In this document: positions 32,986 to 41,841 of the stretch, piece by piece
Position numbering within the stretch: the stretch's first letter is position 1
How the letters are laid out: each line of letters opens with the position of its first letter
Assembly: GCF_014054985.1 (NCBI RefSeq)
Contig: NZ_CP059569.1
Coordinates: 1,736,001 to 1,800,000, forward strand
From: Kingella oralis
GTDB taxonomy: Bacteria > Pseudomonadota > Gammaproteobacteria > Burkholderiales > Neisseriaceae
Length of the DNA: 64,000 bases
Reading direction: 5' to 3'
Made by a program: the position numbers and the translations under genes
The notes under the pieces: generated by a model
Databases searched by the model: none
Seen by the model: only the letters and a program-made list of their open reading frames with translations
What the model was told of the DNA's origin: nothing

Positions 32986-35859
32986 TTACAGCGTGCGCGC
33001 CACTTCAATCACATCAAAGCATTCCAACACGTCGCCCTCGGCGATGTCGTCGTAGCCTTTAATCATCAAACCGCATTCAAAGCCCATGCGCACTTCTTTC
33101 ACATCGTCTTTGAAGCGTTTGAGCGAAGACAACTCGCCCGTATGGATGACTACATTATTGCGGATGATGCGCACATGGCTGTCGCGTTTGACCACGCCAT
33201 CGGTAACCATGCAGCCTGCAATGTTGCCCACTTTGGACACGGTGATGACTTGGCGGATTTCCACCGTGCCCGTTTGCTGTTCCTTTTCTTCGGGCGCGAG
33301 CATCCCGCTCATCGCGGCTTTCACATCGTCAATCGCGTCGTAAATAATGTTGTAGTAGCGGATTTCCACGTCTTCGGCTTCGGCGAGCTTGCGGGCAGAG
33401 CCATCGGCGCGCACGTTAAAGCCGATAATCAATGCGCCCGAAGCAATCGCCAAGTTCACATCGCTCTCGGAAATACCACCCACGCCGCTGTGCAACACGC
33501 TCACTTTCACCTCGTCGGTGGACAGTTTTTGCAGGCTGCCCGCCAAGGCTTCGTAAGAACCCTGCACGTCTGCCTTGATGATGACCGACAGATTTTGCGC
33601 CGCGCCTTCGCCCATGTTGTTGAACATATTTTCCAGCTTGGCGGCTTGTTGCTTGGCAAGGCGCACATCGCGGTATTTGCCTTGGCGGAACAGCGCCACT
33701 TCACGCGCTTTTTTCTCGTCTGCCAACACCAGCGCGTCTTCGCCTGCGTTGGGCACGTCCGACAAACCTAAGATTTCCACGGGGATAGACGGCGTAGCGG
33801 CTTCAATCGGCTTGCCGTTTTCGTCTAACATGGCGCGGACTTTGCCATACGCCGTGCCCGCCAGCAGCATATCGCCTTTGCGCAGCGTGCCGCTTTGCAC
33901 CAACAGCGTTGCCACCGCGCCGCGGCCTTTGTCTAACCGCGCTTCCACGATAAGCCCTTTGGCAGGCGCGTCCACAGGGGCTTTCAGCTCCAACACTTCG
34001 GCTTCCAGCAACACGGCTTCCAGCAATTTGTCAATATTCGTGCCTTGTTTTGCCGAAACATCAATAAACTGCACATCGCCGCCCCATTCGTCGCTCACGA
34101 CTTCATATTGCGTCAATTCTTGGCGGATGCGCTCGGGGTTCGCCGCTTCCTTGTCAATTTTGTTCACGGCCACCACCAGCGGCACACCGGCGGCTTTGGC
34201 GTGGGCAATCGCTTCCACCGTTTGCGGCATCACGCCGTCATCGGCGGCCACCACCAGAATCACGATGTCGGTGGCCTGCGCGCCGCGTGCACGCATAGCG
34301 GTAAACGCTTCGTGCCCCGGAGTATCCAAGAACGTCACCACGCCGCGCGGTGTTTCGACGTGATACGCGCCGATGTGTTGCGTGATGCCGCCCGCTTCGC
34401 CTGCCACCACTTTGCTGCGGCGGATGTAGTCCAACAGCGAAGTTTTACCGTGGTCAACGTGCCCCATCACCGTAACAACGGGTGGGCGCGGCAGCAATTC
34501 TGCCGTGCTGGCGGATTCTTCGCCCAAGAAGGCATCGGGGTCGTCGATGGCGGCGGGTTTTCCGATGTGTCCCATTTCTTCCACCACAATCAGCGCGGTT
34601 TCTTGGTCCAGCGATTGGTTGATGGTAACCATCATGCCCATTTTCATCAGCGTTTTGACCACTTCCACGCCTTTCACCGCCATTTTGTGCGCCAAATCGG
34701 CAACGGTGATGGTTTCGGGCACCAGCACTTCATGCACCACGGGCTCGGTGGGGGCTTGGAAGCCGTGTTGGTTGGGTTCCAGTTTCAGTTTTTTGCCTTT
34801 TTTGCCGCCGCGCACGCGCTCGTCGTCGCCGCCGCGTCCGCCGCGAGCGTCTTTGCCGCCTTTGCCTTTGCCTTTGCCGCCACGCATTTCTTCATCATCG
34901 CGGCTGTTGCGGCGGTCGTCTTTTTTGCGGCTGCCGCTGCTGGGGTTTTCAGGCTGTCCTGGTTGCTGTGCGGGCGAAGCGGTTTTCAGGCTGCCCGAGG
35001 CGTTGCCCAGCTTGCCGCCTGCTTTTTGTTCCGCTTTTTGGCGTTTGGCTTCTTCGGCTTTTTTCTCTAATTTTTCTTCGCTGGGCTTGGCGATGCGCTG
35101 CCCTTTGCCGTCTTTGCCGTCTTTTTTGGCGGCGGCGGCCAAGCGCGCTTCTTCGGCGGCTTGCAACTTGGCTTCTTCGCGGCGTTTGCGGCGTTCTTCG
35201 CGCTCGGCTTTTTCGCGGGCAAGCTGCTCTTGCGCTTCGCGCAATTTGGCGGCGCGGTCGGCCTCTTCGCTGCGGCGTTCCGCTTCGGCGGCGTTCACCA
35301 CTTCAACAGGCGTGGGCAACGGCTCGGGCGCGGCGTCTTTTTTCTTGTTGCGGCTGCGTTTTTTCTTGTCGCCTTCGCCGGCGGCTTTTTCAGGCTGCCC
35401 TTGTTTGTCGGCTGATGGTTTGTCAGATGCTTTTTCAGGCTGCGCTTGCGCGGCAGATTGTTCAACAGCAGGCTCGGCAGATTGCGCCGCAACTTCTGTT
35501 TCCGCTGCTTCGGTTTTTTCAGGCTGCTTATCGGCTTTGGCGGCTTTGCCCGCGCGGATATGCTCGGCTTCGGCTTGCGCGGCGCGGCGTTTGGCTTCGC
35601 GCTCGGCGGCTTCCTGCGCGGCTTGTTCGGCGGCGGCATCGTTTTCAGGCTGCGCCTGCACGGCAAGCTGTTCTGCCGCGCCGCTATCGGCTTTCAGGCT
35701 GCCCAAACGCTCGGCAGCGGGTTCGGCGACGGGACTTTCAGGCTGCCCTTCTTGTTCCGCTTTGAGCTGCGCCAGCAATTCTTCTTTGGAAACTTTGTTG
35801 CGGCGTTTTTTTACAACCACTTCGGTGTCGGTTGTGGACACGGTTTTTCGGTTAGTCAT
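32986..35859 (-). CDS. infB: Translation initiation factor IF-2
   Basis: This GTPase delivers fMet-tRNA to the 30S subunit. The 957-residue product has a long charged, Ala/Glu/Lys-rich N-terminal region (about 1-380), an IF2_N segment (TITVADLAHKMAVKGVEVVK), the G domain (VTVMGHVDHGKTSLLDYIR from about residue 463; DTPGHEAF; NKID), and the C-terminal domains ending in CFDVIEVARTL. The N-terminal region holds at least seven DUS-derived peptides (GQPES 38-42, GSLKA 53-57, QAQPEN 68-73, KQPEK 111-115, AQPEK about 139-143, GQPEK 154-158, then GSLKT and GQPEN further on). It is third in the operon, 10 bases after nusA. Confidence 0.96.
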   Translation of the reverse strand: MTNRKTVSTTDTEVVVKKRRNKVSKEELLAQLKAEQEGQPESPVAEPAAERLGSLKADSGAAEQLAVQAQPENDAAAEQAAQEAAEREAKRRAAQAEAEHIRAGKAAKADKQPEKTEAAETEVAAQSAEPAVEQSAAQAQPEKASDKPSADKQGQPEKAAGEGDKKKRSRNKKKDAAPEPLPTPVEVVNAAEAERRSEEADRAAKLREAQEQLAREKAEREERRKRREEAKLQAAEEARLAAAAKKDGKDGKGQRIAKPSEEKLEKKAEEAKRQKAEQKAGGKLGNASGSLKTASPAQQPGQPENPSSGSRKKDDRRNSRDDEEMRGGKGKGKGGKDARGGRGGDDERVRGGKKGKKLKLEPNQHGFQAPTEPVVHEVLVPETITVADLAHKMAVKGVEVVKTLMKMGMMVTINQSLDQETALIVVEEMGHIGKPAAIDDPDAFLGEESASTAELLPRPPVVTVMGHVDHGKTSLLDYIRRSKVVAGEAGGITQHIGAYHVETPRGVVTFLDTPGHEAFTAMRARGAQATDIVILVVAADDGVMPQTVEAIAHAKAAGVPLVVAVNKIDKEAANPERIRQELTQYEVVSDEWGGDVQFIDVSAKQGTNIDKLLEAVLLEAEVLELKAPVDAPAKGLIVEARLDKGRGAVATLLVQSGTLRKGDMLLAGTAYGKVRAMLDENGKPIEAATPSIPVEILGLSDVPNAGEDALVLADEKKAREVALFRQGKYRDVRLAKQQAAKLENMFNNMGEGAAQNLSVIIKADVQGSYEALAGSLQKLSTDEVKVSVLHSGVGGISESDVNLAIASGALIIGFNVRADGSARKLAEAEDVEIRYYNIIYDAIDDVKAAMSGMLAPEEKEQQTGTVEIRQVITVSKVGNIAGCMVTDGVVKRDSHVRIIRNNVVIHTGELSSLKRFKDDVKEVRMGFECGLMIKGYDDIAEGDVLECFDVIEVARTL

Positions 35860-35869
35860 CTGTTATTCC

Positions 35870-37372
35870 TTATGCGTTGTCTTCTTCGGCGAACCAATGC
35901 GCGCGCGCCGCCAAAATGGCTTTTTCGGCTTCCTCGTGGCTCACGCCTGTGATTTCAATCAGCTCGGCGATGGAAAGCTCCGCCAAATCGTCGCGGCTGG
36001 TGATGTTGGCTTCCGCCAAATCGCGCAGCATGTCTTCGTCCACGCCGTCCAAAGTGCGCAAATCTTCGTCAATTTCGTTGAGCTTGGCTTCGGCTTCTTC
36101 GGCGGCTTTGAGCACCACTTCGCGCGCTTTGGCGCGCAGGCTTTCCGCCAGCTCGGCATCAAAGCCTTCCACTTCCAGCAATTCGCTGGCGGGCACATAC
36201 GCCACTTCTTCCACGCTTTCAAAGCCTTCATTGACCAGCGCATCGGCGATTTCTTCCGACACTTCAAGCTGTTCCACAAACAGATTACGCGCCGCCGCGC
36301 TTTCGGCTGCGTTGCGCTCTTCGGCTTCTTGCAGCGTCATGATGTTCAGTTGCAAGCCGGTTAATTCGGCCGCCAAGCGCACGTTTTGCCCGCCGCGCCC
36401 AATCGCCAACGCCAGTTGGTCTTCAGCAACAATCACATCCACCGAGTTCAACTCGTCGTCAATCACAATGCGGCTCACTTGCGCGGGCGAAAGCGCGTTA
36501 ATCACAAATTGCGCCGTGTCGTCCGACCACAGCACCACATCGATGCGCTCGCCGCCAATCTCGTTAGACACGGCGTTCACACGCGAACCGCGCACGCCAA
36601 TACACGTGCCTTGCGGGTCTATGCGTTGGTCGCGCGCCAACACGGCGATTTTGGCGCGTTGCCCAGGGTCGCGCGCCACTTCTTTAATTTCCAACAAGCC
36701 ATCGGCAATTTCAGGCACTTCTTGGGCAAACAATTCGCGCACAAAATCAGGCGCGGTGCGGCTGAGCAACACTTGCTTGCGCCCGCCGTTGAATTCTTCC
36801 AGCTTCCAAAACAGCGCGCGGATGCGATCGCCACCGCGATAGTTTTCGCGGGGCAGCATTTGCTCGCGCGGAATCAGCGCATCCAGCTTGGGCGCAAGCT
36901 CCACCACAATGCCGTGGCGTTCCATGCGTTTAACCGTGCCTGTTACGATGTTTTCATGCGTTTCCAAAAAATGATTCAGAATTTGCTCGCGCTCGGCATC
37001 GCGGATGCGTTGCAGGATGATTTGCTTGGCGGTTTGCGCGGCTTGTCGCCCAAAGGCTTCGTTGGGCAACTCTTCTTCGTAGTAATCGCCCACGCTGATT
37101 TGGATTTCAGGCTGCTCTTCTTGGATTTGCTCAATGGTTTTTTCCAGCTCGGGATAGGTGTAATCCAAGTCTTCCACGATGAGCCATTTGCGGATGGTTT
37201 TGTAGTCGCCTGTTTCGCGGTCAATGCGGATTTCCAAATCCATTTGCTCGCGGTCGGCTTTTTTCTTGGCGGCGATGCCCAGCGCGACTTCCAGCGCTTC
37301 AAATACGATTTCGTTGCTGACGTTTTTTTCGCTTGCCAAGGCTTCGGCTAGCAGCAATATCTCTTTGCTCAC
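35870..37372 (-). CDS. nusA: Transcription termination/antitermination factor NusA
   Basis: NusA binds RNA polymerase and nascent RNA and modulates pausing, termination and antitermination. The 500 residues run from the N-terminal polymerase-binding domain (SKEILLLAEALASEKNVSNE), through S1 (NIVTGTVKRMERHGIVVEL) and two KH domains (RVNAVSNEIGGERIDVVLW; LALAIGRGGQNVRLAAELTG). Two C-terminal acidic repeats follow (about 365-430 and 440-495), ending WFAEEDNA. The length matches E. coli (495). The start follows TTAGGAGACACAAC on the minus strand. It sits between rimP and infB. Confidence 0.96.
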   Translation of the reverse strand: MSKEILLLAEALASEKNVSNEIVFEALEVALGIAAKKKADREQMDLEIRIDRETGDYKTIRKWLIVEDLDYTYPELEKTIEQIQEEQPEIQISVGDYYEEELPNEAFGRQAAQTAKQIILQRIRDAEREQILNHFLETHENIVTGTVKRMERHGIVVELAPKLDALIPREQMLPRENYRGGDRIRALFWKLEEFNGGRKQVLLSRTAPDFVRELFAQEVPEIADGLLEIKEVARDPGQRAKIAVLARDQRIDPQGTCIGVRGSRVNAVSNEIGGERIDVVLWSDDTAQFVINALSPAQVSRIVIDDELNSVDVIVAEDQLALAIGRGGQNVRLAAELTGLQLNIMTLQEAEERNAAESAAARNLFVEQLEVSEEIADALVNEGFESVEEVAYVPASELLEVEGFDAELAESLRAKAREVVLKAAEEAEAKLNEIDEDLRTLDGVDEDMLRDLAEANITSRDDLAELSIAELIEITGVSHEEAEKAILAARAHWFAEEDNA

Positions 37373-37389
37373 GTTGTGTCTCCTAATGG

Positions 37390-37827
37390 TTAAAATTTGA
37401 ATTCGGGTTTCAGGCGGGCTTTGTCGATGTTGCCCAGCTCGATTTCGGCAGTTTTGCCGTCAAACGACAGGGTGAGCGTTTGCGTGCTGTCGTTAAAGGC
37501 TTCTAAGCGCCCGATGAAGTTTTTTTGCCCGTCCACCGGCAGGCGGGTTTTGAGCTTGATTTGGCTGCCTGCAAAGCGGATGAAATCGGCGGCTTTTTTC
37601 AGCGGTCTATCTAAACCAGGGCTGGAAATTTCTAGGTTTTTGTAGTCTATGTTTTCCACCATAAACACGCGGCTTAGGTGGTTGCTGACGGCGGCGCAGT
37701 CGTCCACGGTGATGCCGCCTGCTTTGTCAATAAACACGCGCAAGGTGCCTTGCGCGGTGAGTTCGTGGTCCACCAGCTCGTAGCCGAGGCCGGGGAGGGT
37801 GGTGTCTAAAATGCTTTGAATGTCCAT
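37390..37827 (-). CDS. rimP: Ribosome maturation factor RimP
   Basis: RimP assists 30S subunit maturation. The 145-residue product has the two RimP domains: the N-terminal part with LPGLGYELVDHELTAQGTLR and VFIDK(A)GGITVDDCAAVSNHL, the conserved EISSPGLDRPL hinge, and a C-terminal SH3-like barrel. It is the first gene of rimP-nusA-infB and overlaps nothing. A strong hairpin with a U-run lies 31 bases upstream of the start, inside the likely leader. Confidence 0.94.
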   Translation of the reverse strand: MDIQSILDTTLPGLGYELVDHELTAQGTLRVFIDKAGGITVDDCAAVSNHLSRVFMVENIDYKNLEISSPGLDRPLKKAADFIRFAGSQIKLKTRLPVDGQKNFIGRLEAFNDSTQTLTLSFDGKTAEIELGNIDKARLKPEFKF

Positions 37828-37857
37828 GTTTTCTTTGTTTGCAAGGGGTATAAATAC

Positions 37858-37884
37858 AAAAAAATGACCGCGCGGGTCATTTTT
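37858..37884 (-). terminator. Attenuator-like hairpin in the rimP-nusA-infB leader
   Basis: On the minus strand AAAAATGACC-CGCGC-GGTCATTTTTTT is a 10-bp stem followed by seven T. The flanking genes diverge, so a terminator here has no upstream gene to end on this strand. It would stop transcription before rimP. Confidence 0.6.
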
Positions 37885-38112
37885 CGGTGGGGGGATGAAA
37901 AATTGGCGCGATTATACGGCTTTTTGCTTGAAATGAAAAGGATGTTTTGCGCAAGGCAGCCTGAAACGGGGGGATGGAGGCAGCCTGAAAGGTAAAAAAT
38001 AGGGCAAGAGGGATTTGGCGAAAATGGTTTTGCTCTCGCGCGTATGATTTTCAGGCTGCCTAAATGGCTGCATAATGCGCGTTTTGTGTTTTTTAGTTTG
38101 AGGGAAGAAGCA

Positions 38113-38679
38113 ATGTCTGAATTGGATAAAATTTTGGCGTACAACGCCTCGTTTGTGGATGCTGAGCAGTATGCGGCGTATCAAACCAACAAATACCCCG
38201 AGCGCAAGCTGGCGATTTTGTCGTGCATGGACACGCGGATTGTGGAGCTGATTTATGCGGCGCTGGGCGTGAAAAACGGCGATGTGAAGATGATTCGCAA
38301 CGCGGGGGCAGTGGTGTCGCATCCTTGGGGTTCGGTGATGCGCTCGCTGCTGGTGGCGGTGTTGGAATTGCGGGTGGAAGAAATTATGGTGATTGCGCAT
38401 TTTGACTGCGGGATGCGCGGGCTAACGGCGCAGGCGATGCTGGACGCGGCGCAGGCGCGAGGCATTCCTGCCGACCGCATTGAAACGCTGCGCCATGCGG
38501 GGATTGATTTGGATGGCTGGTTTACGGGGTTTGATAATGTGGAACAAAGCGTGCGCCATACGGTGAACATGATTCGCCATCATCCGTTGATGCCGAGCAA
38601 TGTGGTGGTGCATGGGCTGGTGATTCATCCGAGCACGGGCAAATTGACGTTGATTGAAAAGGGTATGCGCGATGAATAA
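38113..38679 (+). CDS. Beta-class carbonic anhydrase
   Basis: The enzyme interconverts CO2 and bicarbonate in the cytoplasm. The 188-residue product has the zinc ligands Cys in LSCMDTR (with the Asp-Arg dyad) and His-x-x-Cys in AHFDCGM, plus RNAGAVVSHPWGSVMRSL. It belongs to the shorter beta-class subgroup. ATG 38113 has GAGGGAAGAAGCA upstream, so the frame extension to 38044, which crosses a DUS, is rejected. It overlaps nadD by eight bases. The supply of bicarbonate and the adjacent NAD gene have no obvious functional link. Confidence 0.87.
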   Translation: MSELDKILAYNASFVDAEQYAAYQTNKYPERKLAILSCMDTRIVELIYAALGVKNGDVKMIRNAGAVVSHPWGSVMRSLLVAVLELRVEEIMVIAHFDCGMRGLTAQAMLDAAQARGIPADRIETLRHAGIDLDGWFTGFDNVEQSVRHTVNMIRHHPLMPSNVVVHGLVIHPSTGKLTLIEKGMRDE

Positions 38680-39292
38680 GCTGGGCTTGTTCGGCGGCAG
38701 CTTTGACCCGATTCACAATGGGCATCTGCATATCGCCCGCGCGTTTGCCGACGAGCTGGGCTTGGACAATGTGATTTTTCTGCCGGCGGGCGAGCCGTAT
38801 CACAAACACAGCACGCGCACGCCTGCGGCGCAGCGTTTGGCGATGGTGGAGGCAGCGATTGCGGGCGATGCGCGTTTTGCGGCGAGCGATGTGGACATGG
38901 TGCGCGATGGGGCGACGTATAGCGTGGATACGGTGCAGATTTTTCGCCAGCATTTTGCCGATGCCGAGCTTTGGTGGCTGATGGGGATGGACAGCTTGCT
39001 GCAACTGCACACTTGGAAAAACTGGCGCACCTTCGCGCGGCTCACGCATATTGCGGTGGCGGCACGGGCGGGGCAGTCGTTGAACCTTGCGCCGCCAGAG
39101 CTGTGCGATTGGCTGGGCGAAGCGTTGCAACAGGGCAGCCTGAAAATCTTGTCTGCGCCGCTGCGGGATGTGAGTTCCAGCGCGATTCGGCGGCGGGCGG
39201 CGGCAGGGCAAAGCATTGCGGACGACGTACCCGAGGCGGTGGCGCGGTTGATTGGGCAATGGGGGCTGTATCGCGGCGTTAAGGCAGCCTGA
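38672..39292 (+). CDS. nadD: Nicotinate-nucleotide adenylyltransferase
   Basis: The enzyme converts nicotinate mononucleotide to deamido-NAD, the step before NadE. The 206-residue product has the nucleotidyltransferase signature LGLFGGSFDPIHNGHL at the N terminus, WWLMGMDSLLQLHTWKNW, and the C-terminal VSSSAIRRR. ATG 38672 lies within the end of the carbonic anhydrase gene (eight-base overlap), so translation is coupled. The stop TGA lies inside a DUS (AAGGCAGCCTGAAA), making the last residues KAA. Confidence 0.94.
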   Translation: MNKLGLFGGSFDPIHNGHLHIARAFADELGLDNVIFLPAGEPYHKHSTRTPAAQRLAMVEAAIAGDARFAASDVDMVRDGATYSVDTVQIFRQHFADAELWWLMGMDSLLQLHTWKNWRTFARLTHIAVAARAGQSLNLAPPELCDWLGEALQQGSLKILSAPLRDVSSSAIRRRAAAGQSIADDVPEAVARLIGQWGLYRGVKAA

Positions 39293-39404
39293 AATCCGAA
39301 TGGAGCGGCAACGGTTTGCCGCCAAATGGCGTGTTAGACGACGCGCCATCACGTATCACGTTTCAGGCTGCCTTAAATCATCAAAAGCAGCCTGAAAACA
39401 TAAC

Positions 39405-39435
39405 AATCGTTTGGTGTTGCGCCAAACGATTTTTT
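39405..39435 (+). repeat. AATCGTTTGG hairpin repeat
   Basis: AATCGTTTGG and CCAAACGATTTTTT flank a short TGTTGCG loop, with DUS on each side. It is a member of the AAACCGTTTGG hairpin family and terminator-like. Confidence 0.6.
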
Positions 39436-39509
39436 GCCGAATAGATGGGTTTTCAGGCTGCCTTTGTTCGCCATGATTAGGCAGCCTGAAATCTAAACCC
39501 GAAATCTAA

Positions 39510-39585
39510 AATGGAACGGCAACGGCTCATCATCAAACCGATCCAACCCAACAGCGCTTTGCTGATGAGCCGCCGACGCGCCATT
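39510..39585. repeat. REPIN-like double-hairpin repeat, copy A5
   Basis: AATGGAACGGCAACGGCTCA at the left and GATGAGCCGCCGACGCGCCA then TT at the right. The left hairpin is degraded. Confidence 0.6.
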
Positions 39586-39770
39586 TGGTTTTCAGGCTGC
39601 CGCAGAAGATGCAAAGGCTCCAATCCAAACCGCGTTTGCCAAACAAGCGGGGCAAAACCGCCTGATTTTTACGCCGTCGGCAAGCTCGCGCATCCATATC
39701 GCTTAACGCGCGCGCCGCTCCTGTTATACAATATCACCCTTTTTTGCTCAGACAGCCTGAAAGTGTGCTT

Positions 39771-39881
39771 ATGAAACCTCCCTTTTCCCTGTTGCTCGCC
39801 AGCCTGTCCCAACGCCTTGCCATCGCCGCCGCCGTGCTGCTGATTGTGTGGTGCGTGTATTACTGGGCGGTGTCGGCATGA
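39771..39881 (+). CDS. 36-residue single-helix membrane protein
   Basis: ATG 39771 follows a DUS-like AGACAGCCTGAAAGTG. The peptide MKPPFSLLLASLSQRLAIAA continues AVLLIVWCVYYWAVSA, one transmembrane helix with few charges. Its TGA overlaps the ATG of the ABC ATPase (ATGA), the arrangement expected of a coupled gene. I know no family for it. It could assist the transporter or simply act as a translation leader. Confidence 0.5.
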   Translation: MKPPFSLLLASLSQRLAIAAAVLLIVWCVYYWAVSA

Positions 39882-40603
39882 GTATTGTTATCCACAATTT
39901 AACCGTGAGCTATCAATCACGCCCTGCTGTGCACCATGTGAACATGACGTTTGCCGATGGCTGTATGTATGCCATTTTTGGGCCCAACGGCGCGGGCAAG
40001 TCCACGCTGCTTAAAGCGATTATGGGGCTGCTTAAACACACGGGCAGCGTGCAATGGCAAAACTTGTCGCGCTGCGATATTGCTTATTTGCCGCAGCAAT
40101 CCGACATCGACCGCAGCCAGCCGCTCACCGTGTTTGAGCTGACGGCGATGGGCTTGTGGTACGAAACGGGCTTTTTCGGGCGGCTGACGGCGGCGCAGCG
40201 CGAGCGGGTGCATCATGCGCTGGCGCGCGTGGAGATGGCGGATTTTGCTCACCACCACATCAGCGACCTTTCCAACGGGCAGTTTCAGCGCGTGCTGTTT
40301 GCCCGTATGCTGGCGCAAAATGCGCGCTTTTTGCTGCTGGATGAGCCGTTTAACGCGGTGGATGCCAAAACCACTTATGCCTTGCTGGATTTGCTGCGCC
40401 AAGAAAACCAAGCGGGGCGGGCCGTCATCGCCGTGCTGCATGATTACGAACAGGTGCGCGCTTATTTTCCGCACACGTTTTTGCTGGCGCGCGAAAAAGT
40501 CGCCAACGGCAAAACCGAAGCCGTGCTCACCGATGAGCTGTTGCTGCAAGCCAATGCGCTGGCGCAAAAGGCGGAAGACGAAGCGCAATGGTGCAAGGTT
40601 TAG
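39878..40603 (+). CDS. Metal-type ABC transporter ATP-binding protein
   Basis: This cytoplasmic ATPase of a zinc/manganese uptake system has 241 residues. It has Walker A (IFGPNGAGKSTLLKAI), a Q-loop (YLPQQSDID), the signature LSNGQFQR (LSNGQ for LSGGQ), Walker B (FLLLDEPFNAVD) and the switch His (VIAVLHD). It resembles ZnuC/MntA-type ATPases. The start overlaps the 36-residue gene. The partner permease lies downstream but is separated by 350 bases of repeats. No binding-protein gene follows, so that component must be elsewhere. Confidence 0.85.
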   Translation: MSIVIHNLTVSYQSRPAVHHVNMTFADGCMYAIFGPNGAGKSTLLKAIMGLLKHTGSVQWQNLSRCDIAYLPQQSDIDRSQPLTVFELTAMGLWYETGFFGRLTAAQRERVHHALARVEMADFAHHHISDLSNGQFQRVLFARMLAQNARFLLLDEPFNAVDAKTTYALLDLLRQENQAGRAVIAVLHDYEQVRAYFPHTFLLAREKVANGKTEAVLTDELLLQANALAQKAEDEAQWCKV

Positions 40604-40953
40604 GCAGCCTGAAACTATACTGCGCCACTTTGTTTACACGCCCAAAGGCAGCCTGAAAACCGCGCCCACTCCATTTTCAGGCTGCAACTTTTGCTTAAAC
40701 TGCAACCGATGGAGCGTCGGCGGCTCGCCGACATATTGCCGCCAACCAGTCAATCCCTATTAAACACACCATTTTGGCGACGAGCCGTAGCCGCTCCATT
40801 ACGTTGCTTGATTGGCAGAGTTTTCAGGCTGCCTTATGTTGGGCGTAATCAATAGGCAGCCTGAAAACCGCATTCCCCTATCCACAACACCGTCGCCCCT
40901 TTTCAGGCTGCCTCCACCTCCCCCCACTACACCCACTCCCACATCCCCAAACC
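40604..40953. other. Repeat block inserted between transporter genes
   Basis: It contains at least five DUS and a full family A element. In related operons ATPase and permease genes are adjacent, so this block probably entered between them. Confidence 0.6.
40708..40800. repeat. REPIN-like double-hairpin repeat, copy A6
   Basis: GATGGAGCGTCGGCGGCTCG then CCGACAT at the left, GGCGACGAGCCGTAGCCGCT then CCATT at the right. Same orientation as A1, A2 and A8. Confidence 0.7.
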
Positions 40954-41841
40954 ATGTACGACTTATTCATCGCCCCCTTTGCCGAATTTTCCTTTATGCG
41001 CTACGCCCTAGCGTCGGTTGTTTTTCTTGCCCTCTCCGCCGCGCCCGTGGGCGTGTTTTTGGTGATGCGGCGCATGAGCCTGATTGGCGACGCATTGAGC
41101 CACGCGGTTTTGCCCGGCGCCGCCATCGGCTACATGATTGCGGGGCTGAGCCTGCCCGCCATGGGCTTGGGCGGTTTTATCGCGGGGATGCTGATGGCGT
41201 TTTTCGCGGGCATCGTGAGCCGCTTCACCGAGCTGAAAGAAGACGCCAACTTCGCCGCGTTCTATCTCACCAGCCTTGCCGTCGGCGTGCTGCTGGTGAG
41301 CTTGGGCAACAACAGTGTGGAGCTTTTGCATTTGCTGTTCGGCTCGGTGCTGGCGGTGGATTTGGATTCGCTGCGGCTGATGGGCGGCGTGGCAAGCTGC
41401 ACCATCATCGCGCTGGCGGTGATGTTCCGCCCGCTGCTGCTGGAAAGCATAGACCCGCTGTTTTTGCGCTCGGTAAACGGGCGCGGCGGCTTGTGGCACG
41501 TTGCCTTTTTGATTTTGGTGGTGATGAATTTGGTGGCGGGCTTTCAGGCGTTGGGCACGCTGATGTCGGTGGGCTTGATGATGCTGCCCGCCATCGCCGC
41601 GCGGCTGTGGGTAAAAAGCATCGGCGCGTTGATGCTGGTTTCCGCCGCCAGCGCGTTGCTGTGCGGCTATGCGGGGCTGCTGCTGTCGTACCACCATCCC
41701 GCCAACCTGCCCTCCGGTCCGACGATTATTCTATTTTGCGGCGTGTGGTATTTGCTTTCCGTGCTGTTTGGCGCGCAAAGCGGCATCGTAGTCAAACTGC
41801 TGCGCAAGCGGCATCGCGCGATTCATGCTGCGGCGAAGTGA
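40954..41841 (+). CDS. Metal-type ABC transporter permease (ZnuB/MntB family)
   Basis: The 295-residue inner-membrane permease has about eight helices. MRRMSLIGDALSHAVLPGAA (residues 31-50) is the family's hallmark, and GFQALGTLMSVGLMMLPAIA is the second conserved stretch. It works with the ATPase at 39878 for zinc or manganese import. It has no clear ribosome-binding site at ATG 40954, so its translation may be weak or start otherwise. A Zur-like repressor gene lies 8 kb away, but control is not shown by the sequence. Confidence 0.88.
   Translation: MYDLFIAPFAEFSFMRYALASVVFLALSAAPVGVFLVMRRMSLIGDALSHAVLPGAAIGYMIAGLSLPAMGLGGFIAGMLMAFFAGIVSRFTELKEDANFAAFYLTSLAVGVLLVSLGNNSVELLHLLFGSVLAVDLDSLRLMGGVASCTIIALAVMFRPLLLESIDPLFLRSVNGRGGLWHVAFLILVVMNLVAGFQALGTLMSVGLMMLPAIAARLWVKSIGALMLVSAASALLCGYAGLLLSYHHPANLPSGPTIILFCGVWYLLSVLFGAQSGIVVKLLRKRHRAIHAAAK

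Larger units (their letters stand above)
39293..39770. other. Repeat-filled spacer between nadD and the metal transporter
   Basis: The 478 bases hold a half copy of family A (39298-39348), an AAACCGTTTGG-type hairpin (39405-39435), a full family A element (39510-39585) and many DUS. About 150 bases before 39771 are free of repeats and may carry the promoter. Confidence 0.6.

Noticed and set aside
34505..36364. 619-codon open frame antisense to infB and nusA
   Set aside because: It is the mirror of strongly conserved infB and nusA sequences. Its Ser/Ala/Leu-rich translation has no domain and results from codon use on the other strand.
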